Part shown: positions 60,292 to 64,000 of the stretch, piece after piece
How positions within the stretch are numbered: position 1 is the first letter of the stretch
Layout: each line of letters opens with the position of its first letter
From: Pelagomonas calceolata
Taxonomy: Eukaryota > Sar > Pelagophyceae > Pelagomonadales > Pelagomonadaceae
Direction: 5' to 3'
Assembly (NCBI GenBank): GCA_918797485.1
Contig: CAKKNE010000003.1
Location: 1,984,001-2,048,000 of the forward strand
Length of the DNA stretch: 64,000 nucleotides
The notes under the pieces: generated by a model
Told to the model about the DNA's origin: nothing
The model's input: only the letters and a program-made list of their open reading frames with translations
Databases searched by the model: none
Position numbers and translations under genes: made by a program

Positions 60292-61587
60292 ATGTCTGGC
60301 AACGCCCTCCTCAAAGAACTCGCGGCCGCTCGCGCGGCAAGACGCGGTGAGCCTACATTGGCTGAGCCTGCCGCAGCTCCTGGCCCCGCGGCGGCGGCGC
60401 CCGCAGCGCGTCCGGCGGCACCAGCCACGCCTTCGTCTCCTGCACCCGCGCGGACACGCGATATTATTTCCATAGATAGCGACGACGACGCGGCGCCAGC
60501 CCCGGCCGCGCAGCCCGCGCGCGAGGGCGTGATAGAGATTCACTCGGACTCGGATGACGACGCAGCTGCTACGAGTCGGCGGGTCACCAGAGACGCAATC
60601 GACCTGACACGGGACAGCGACGACGAGGGTCCGCGCAAGCGCCAGCGGACCGCCGCGCCACAGCGCCAGCGGGCCTTGCCGGCACCGAGGCCGCCGCCGC
60701 CGCAGCGCCCGCGGATCCAAGTGATCCGCAATTACGGCGGCGTCCAGGGCCTCGCCGTCGCGCCGCGCTTCCTCTCGGAGGCCGCGGAGAGAAGATTGTT
60801 CGAGTCCATGGGCACGAGATGTCCTCTGCCGGACGGTCGCGTTGAGACGAAGTATGGGAGGTGCGATTTAACGGGCGCGCCGCGCGCTCGCTACGACCGC
60901 TTCTCGCCGGACCTCTGGCGCGTGATCAACGGCATCCGCGACCACGTGTTTCCGGAACTACTATTGCCCGACTTTGCGTTGTTCTGGAGCTATGCGTTGA
61001 AGCGCAATCGCGGCGGCGGCGTGGCCTTCAATGGAGAGGCCTTCGCGCGGCACTACGACTCGAAGATAACTTATGGCGAGACGGTCGCTGGCCTGAGTGT
61101 CGGGCGGGCGTCTCTATTAGTGATGGAGCGGTGCCCCTGCGACAAGGTGGAACGCCAGTGCAAGTGCTTCTTTCGCAACTCGGGCGTCGCGACGGAGCGC
61201 GTCGAAGTGCCCTTGCCGCGAGGAAGCGTCTACGTCATGTCGGGCGACGCGCGAGATCAGCGCGACCGCTCGCACGCCTGGAAGCACTCGATCGTCTGGC
61301 CGAGTCGCCCGGAGGCGGCGCCGGCCTGGAACACGTCCGGCGAGCGCCGCTCCGTGACGCTCCGGGCGACGAAGCCCTGGAGCGAGTACTGCCTCGCGAA
61401 CCGCGTCGCCGAGGGCCTCGGGCCGAATCCGGGCGACGTCGCCGCGCGCCTCCGCCAGCAGCGGTCGCTCCGGATAAGCTCCGACGGGCGCGAGAAACGC
61501 CCGAACCCGGCGGCGTTGGCCGCGGCGTTACGCGCCGGCTCAATCCCGTACCAGCTACGCTTCGGCGCCGCGGACTTCGCGGCGTGA
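60292..61587 (+). CDS. AlkB-like 2OG-Fe(II) oxygenase with three SUMO-interaction-like motifs
   Basis: 431 residues. The disordered N-terminal 140 residues hold three hydrophobic-acidic motifs typical of SUMO-interacting motifs: IISIDSDDD (58-66), VIEIHSDSDDD (80-90), AIDLTRDSDDE (102-112), then a basic RKRQR. The AlkB core follows: RFLSEAAERRLF, a substrate lid with TKYGRCDLTGAP, FARHYDSKITYGE (metal His254 and Asp256), SLLVMER, RGSVYVMSGDARDQ, WKHSI (metal His332) and RRSVTLRAT (Arg for 2-oxoglutarate). A Cys-rich insert, CPCDKVERQCKC (281-292), may bind zinc. Probably a nuclear nucleic-acid demethylase. Confidence 0.85.
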   Translation: MSGNALLKELAAARAARRGEPTLAEPAAAPGPAAAAPAARPAAPATPSSPAPARTRDIISIDSDDDAAPAPAAQPAREGVIEIHSDSDDDAAATSRRVTRDAIDLTRDSDDEGPRKRQRTAAPQRQRALPAPRPPPPQRPRIQVIRNYGGVQGLAVAPRFLSEAAERRLFESMGTRCPLPDGRVETKYGRCDLTGAPRARYDRFSPDLWRVINGIRDHVFPELLLPDFALFWSYALKRNRGGGVAFNGEAFARHYDSKITYGETVAGLSVGRASLLVMERCPCDKVERQCKCFFRNSGVATERVEVPLPRGSVYVMSGDARDQRDRSHAWKHSIVWPSRPEAAPAWNTSGERRSVTLRATKPWSEYCLANRVAEGLGPNPGDVAARLRQQRSLRISSDGREKRPNPAALAAALRAGSIPYQLRFGAADFAA

Positions 61588-61706
61588 GTAAGTGCGTAAG
61601 TCCACAAGCACGCCAGTCGACGAAAAGACTTGAATCACTAATCTTTATAAAGGGTGGGGCCCGCCCGCCGGCCCCTATACACACACGATCGATGTGCAGT
61701 GCGAAT

Positions 61707-63309
61707 CTACGCGAGGATCGCGTCGTCCTCGGCCGCGAGCGCCTCGTCGAGGATGACCTGGAAGTCGTCCGCCGTGATGGCCTTGAGGTCGTCGGCGCCG
61801 ACGTCGCCGCCGTTCGCGCCGGCGATGGCCTGGTCGAAGACGCGGATCGCGGCGTTCATGCGCGCGCGGTCCATGGCGTTTCTGACCGTACGGGCGTTCG
61901 AGAAGAAGGGCATGGCCATGCGGCGCTCGATGTACTTCTTGAAGACGTCGCCGGCCTCGTCCGTCATCTCGTAATCCAGGTCGCGCGACATCACTTTGCT
62001 AATCTCGAAGAGCTCGTCGACCTCGTAGTTCGGGAAGTCGATGTGGTTGCCGATGCGCGACGACATGCCGGGGATGAAGGAGAAGAACTTGTCCATGCGG
62101 TCCTTGTAGCCCGCCAAGACGACGACGAGGTCCTCGCGGTTGTTCTCCATGAAGGTCAGGAGGATCTCGATGGACTCCTGGCCGTAGTCGCGGTCGTTCG
62201 CCGCGTTGTAGAGGTAGTAGGCCTCATCCACCAAGAGCACACCGCCGAGGGCCTGCTTGATGACCTCCTTCGTCTTGGGCGCTGTGTGGCCGACGTACTG
62301 GCCGACGAGGTCGTCGCGCGTGGCCACCACGACGTGGCCGGACCGGCAGTAGCCCATCTTCGCGAGGATCTGGCCCATGCGGACGGCGACCGTCGTCTTG
62401 CCCGTGCCGGGCGCGCCCGTGAAGCACATGTGGAGCGAGGGGACGGCCGTGTCGAAGCCCAGCTTGCGGCGCATCTTGTCCAGCACCAGTAAAGCGGCGA
62501 TCTCGCGGACGCGCTGCTTCACCGGCAATAAACCAACTAAGTCATAATCCAACTTGTCGAGCTGGTCCTTGACGCCCTCCTTGTACATGTAGTCGCTCAC
62601 CGAGCCGGCGGGCGTGTCGTCGGGCATCTCCTTCATGAAGGCGACCTTGCGGAGCTTCTCCTCGCGCTCCTGCTCCTGCCACTTCGCGCGGCGCTCGGCC
62701 TCCTCGACGGCCTTCTTGCGCTCGATGTCGGCCTCCTCGAGGGCCTCGGACAGTTTTTTGGCGCCGCCCGTCGTCGTGTCCGAGCCGCCCCATTCCAACG
62801 AGGGGCCCTGGCCCGTGCCGATGCCGGGGTTCGCCTGGACGACGGTCGCGGGCCTGTGTGCGTGATCGGTGATCTTCTTGTTTTTGTGCGTTTCGGCGTC
62901 ATCGTGACGTGGGGTGTGTGGGCCAGGAGTCGTCGCGTGGCCGCTTTGATTGCGTCTCCTGACGACCATGTTGCTATGGTAGCGTCGTGGCGAGCGCTGG
63001 CGGGCCATACGTGCCGCTTTTGGGAAGTGCAATTTGCGTTGCCCGCGGGCGGCGCCCACCATTGCTTCCGTGAGCGACGCGCGGCGAGTTTCGCCGCGTC
63101 GCTGGCCGCAGGGGTGTGTGCGCGTACCGCTGCAGCGGGCGCACCACGGCGGCGCGCTAATAGGCGCGCGCAAGGGCCCGAGGATTCATCATTTGCGCTG
63201 CGTCGCTGTCTGACCGATTTAGACGCTGCAAAACGGACGCGCGCGGCACGGAGGGCGCGACAAGGGCCGCGGCGGGCGCCAGCGCAAGCGCGATGAGGAG
63301 CTTGTTCAT
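61707..63309 (-). CDS. cbbX: CbbX-type red Rubisco activase, nuclear-encoded precursor
   Basis: Exon 2 (62853-61707) encodes the AAA+ protein: KDQLDKLDYDLVGLLPVKQRV, Walker A GAPGTGKTT, GHVVVATRDDLVGQYVGHTA (Rubisco-engaging pore-loop region of CbbX), Walker B GGVLLVDEAYYLY, AGYKDRMDKFF, PGMSSRI. Exon 1 begins at 63309 and encodes MNKLLIALALAPAAALVAPS, a signal peptide with an ALVAPS-type plastid site. Acceptor CACAG at 62854 is clear; a donor at 63214 (GTCAGA) joins in phase for 413 residues, but other donors are possible. CbbX uses ATP to remodel inhibited red-type Rubisco. A helical extension (DIERKKAVEEAERRAKWQEQ) precedes the core. Confidence 0.85.
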
Positions 63310-63580
63310 CTTGCTGTCGTTTATACGAGCTGAGATGCCGTCTACGTTTTGCAGAGTCAGCACCATCAAGCCAGACCTCCCTTCGGAAGGCCCACGATAC
63401 CCCTCGGGAGAGCGACGCCAGGCCTCCGGCAGTACCCCTCTGGCCAAACTGCCTTCGAAACCGGGAGGAGCGCCGGCCGCGCCGCGCTCGCGATCACAAT
63501 CGCCTCGCCTCACGCCATCGCCGCGCGACCTCCACCATACGAGGCAAGGAATCCCTCAAGAAGAAAAAACCAGAGATACC
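63310..63580. other. Spacer with an introner-core relic
   Basis: 271 bases upstream of cbbX and downstream of the lactonase gene. CTCACGCCATCGCCGCGCG near 63511 is an introner-core relic. No gene seen. Confidence 0.5.
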
Positions 63581-64000
63581 TTAGAGCCCCCCGCCCGCCG
63601 CCGAGTCCAAAAACCACTGCGCGCCCCCGTCCGCCGACCGCACCCAGGCGGCCGGATATGGAGGAACAGGGTAGGCGTAGTCCAGCTTGCCCTCCTTCCT
63701 TGCCAAAATCTCTTTCAACACAGGAGTCTTCGAGTCTCCTGTCGCCACGAAGCAGACCCGGACCGAATTCTGCAGCGTCGACAGCGTGAACGTCACCCGT
63801 TCCGAAGGCGGCTTCGGCGAGTCGAGGATGCAGCGCGCGACACTACCGTCGGGCTTCCGGAACAAATCATGCTCCGGAAATAAGGACGCGGTGTGCCCGT
63901 CCGGCCCCATACCCAGCAGACAGAGGTCGAAGCGCCTTCCTACACTATTAAGTTCGTCGCCGTACTTTTCTGCCGCTTGCGCTGGTGAGAGGGACGTGTC
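63581..64000 (-). CDS. 6-phosphogluconolactonase, C-terminal part (runs off the window)
   Basis: The frame is open from 63581 to the window edge, so the N-terminus lies beyond 64000. FDLCLLGMGPDGHTASLFPEH is the diagnostic active-site strand and loop of 6-phosphogluconolactonases (His as general base). Upstream SLSPAQAAEKYGDEL and downstream RVTFTLSTLQNSVRVCFVATG and LDYAYPVPPYPAAWVRS fit the family. The enzyme hydrolyses 6-phosphogluconolactone in the oxidative pentose phosphate pathway. Confidence 0.93.
   Translation of the reverse strand, partial: DTSLSPAQAAEKYGDELNSVGRRFDLCLLGMGPDGHTASLFPEHDLFRKPDGSVARCILDSPKPPSERVTFTLSTLQNSVRVCFVATGDSKTPVLKEILARKEGKLDYAYPVPPYPAAWVRSADGGAQWFLDSAAGGGL

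Noticed and set aside
1-64000. Virus-like elements, retroelements, tRNA or rRNA genes
   Set aside because: I looked for reverse transcriptase, integrase, capsid and long terminal repeat signals, and for tRNA-like cloverleaf motifs. None was convincing by eye; a tRNA or covariance scan would be decisive.

Overview
The window looks like a gene-dense, GC-rich nuclear chromosome segment of a small marine stramenopile alga, most likely a pelagophyte (Pelagomonas/Aureococcus type). The evidence is compact intergenic regions; plastid precursors whose signal peptides end in phenylalanine-type motifs (DAF|VAP, SAF|VQP); nuclear genes for red-lineage plastid functions (a CbbX-type Rubisco activase, two fibrillin proteins, a phosphatidylglycerophosphate synthase); typical eukaryotic genes (NAP1, VPS36, V-ATPase subunit E, BUD22, TGS1, mitochondrial carrier); and short introns that are introner elements with terminal inverted repeats. 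The species assignment is inference. I saw no rRNA, tRNA, CRISPR or virus-like element.

Layout. 1-10 kb: 22-bp tandem repeat, a secreted glycosyltransferase-like protein, fibrillin, a GH17-like pseudoenzyme, a BMT5-like methyltransferase split by an introner, NAP1, a histidine phosphatase and a hypothetical membrane protein. 10-20 kb: acyl-CoA-binding/ankyrin protein, PDZ-ILEI-discoidin fusion, M1 aminopeptidase (LTA4H-like), coiled-coil and secreted unknowns, UPF0193/EVG1, an NPPY methyltransferase. 20-30 kb: BUD22/SRFBP1, F-box membrane protein, plastid-type small protein, mitochondrial carrier, TGS1-like methyltransferase, a SAM-kinase-ankyrin protein with a near-identical repeat array. 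30-40 kb: tandem glycosyltransferase paralogues (one with a fresh introner), VPS36, V-ATPase E, an introner-rich 2OG-Fe dioxygenase, an LRR protein. 40-50 kb: SAP-DnaJ-Cys-repeat protein, PGP synthase, ankyrin-PDZ protein, SRPBCC-fibrillin fusion, then an AT-richer gene-poor stretch. 50-64 kb: GT54-like glycosyltransferase, a large repeat-bearing membrane protein, aldo-keto reductase, DEK-C protein, IQ/SH3 protein, AlkB-like oxygenase with SUMO-interaction-like motifs, CbbX, and the end of a 6-phosphogluconolactonase.

Two repeat systems stand out. (1) Introner elements: roughly 60-130-bp sequences with 15-base inverted ends related to CTGTGTGGAAATCAA and an internal CGCGTCGATGGCGTGG-like core. 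They interrupt at least six genes. One copy has a perfect 8-bp target-site duplication, and reading frame places several donors at GC rather than GT, in two registers of the same terminal repeat. (2) A 22-25-bp hyphenated palindrome (arms GCTAGCGGC and GACACTAGC around TGTAA) occurs about 16 times. Every copy is intergenic, 14 of them 70-310 bp upstream of a predicted ATG. None occurs in a convergent 3'-3' spacer, which is where intergenic introner relics cluster. The palindrome looks like an undescribed promoter element or promoter-targeting micro-repeat.
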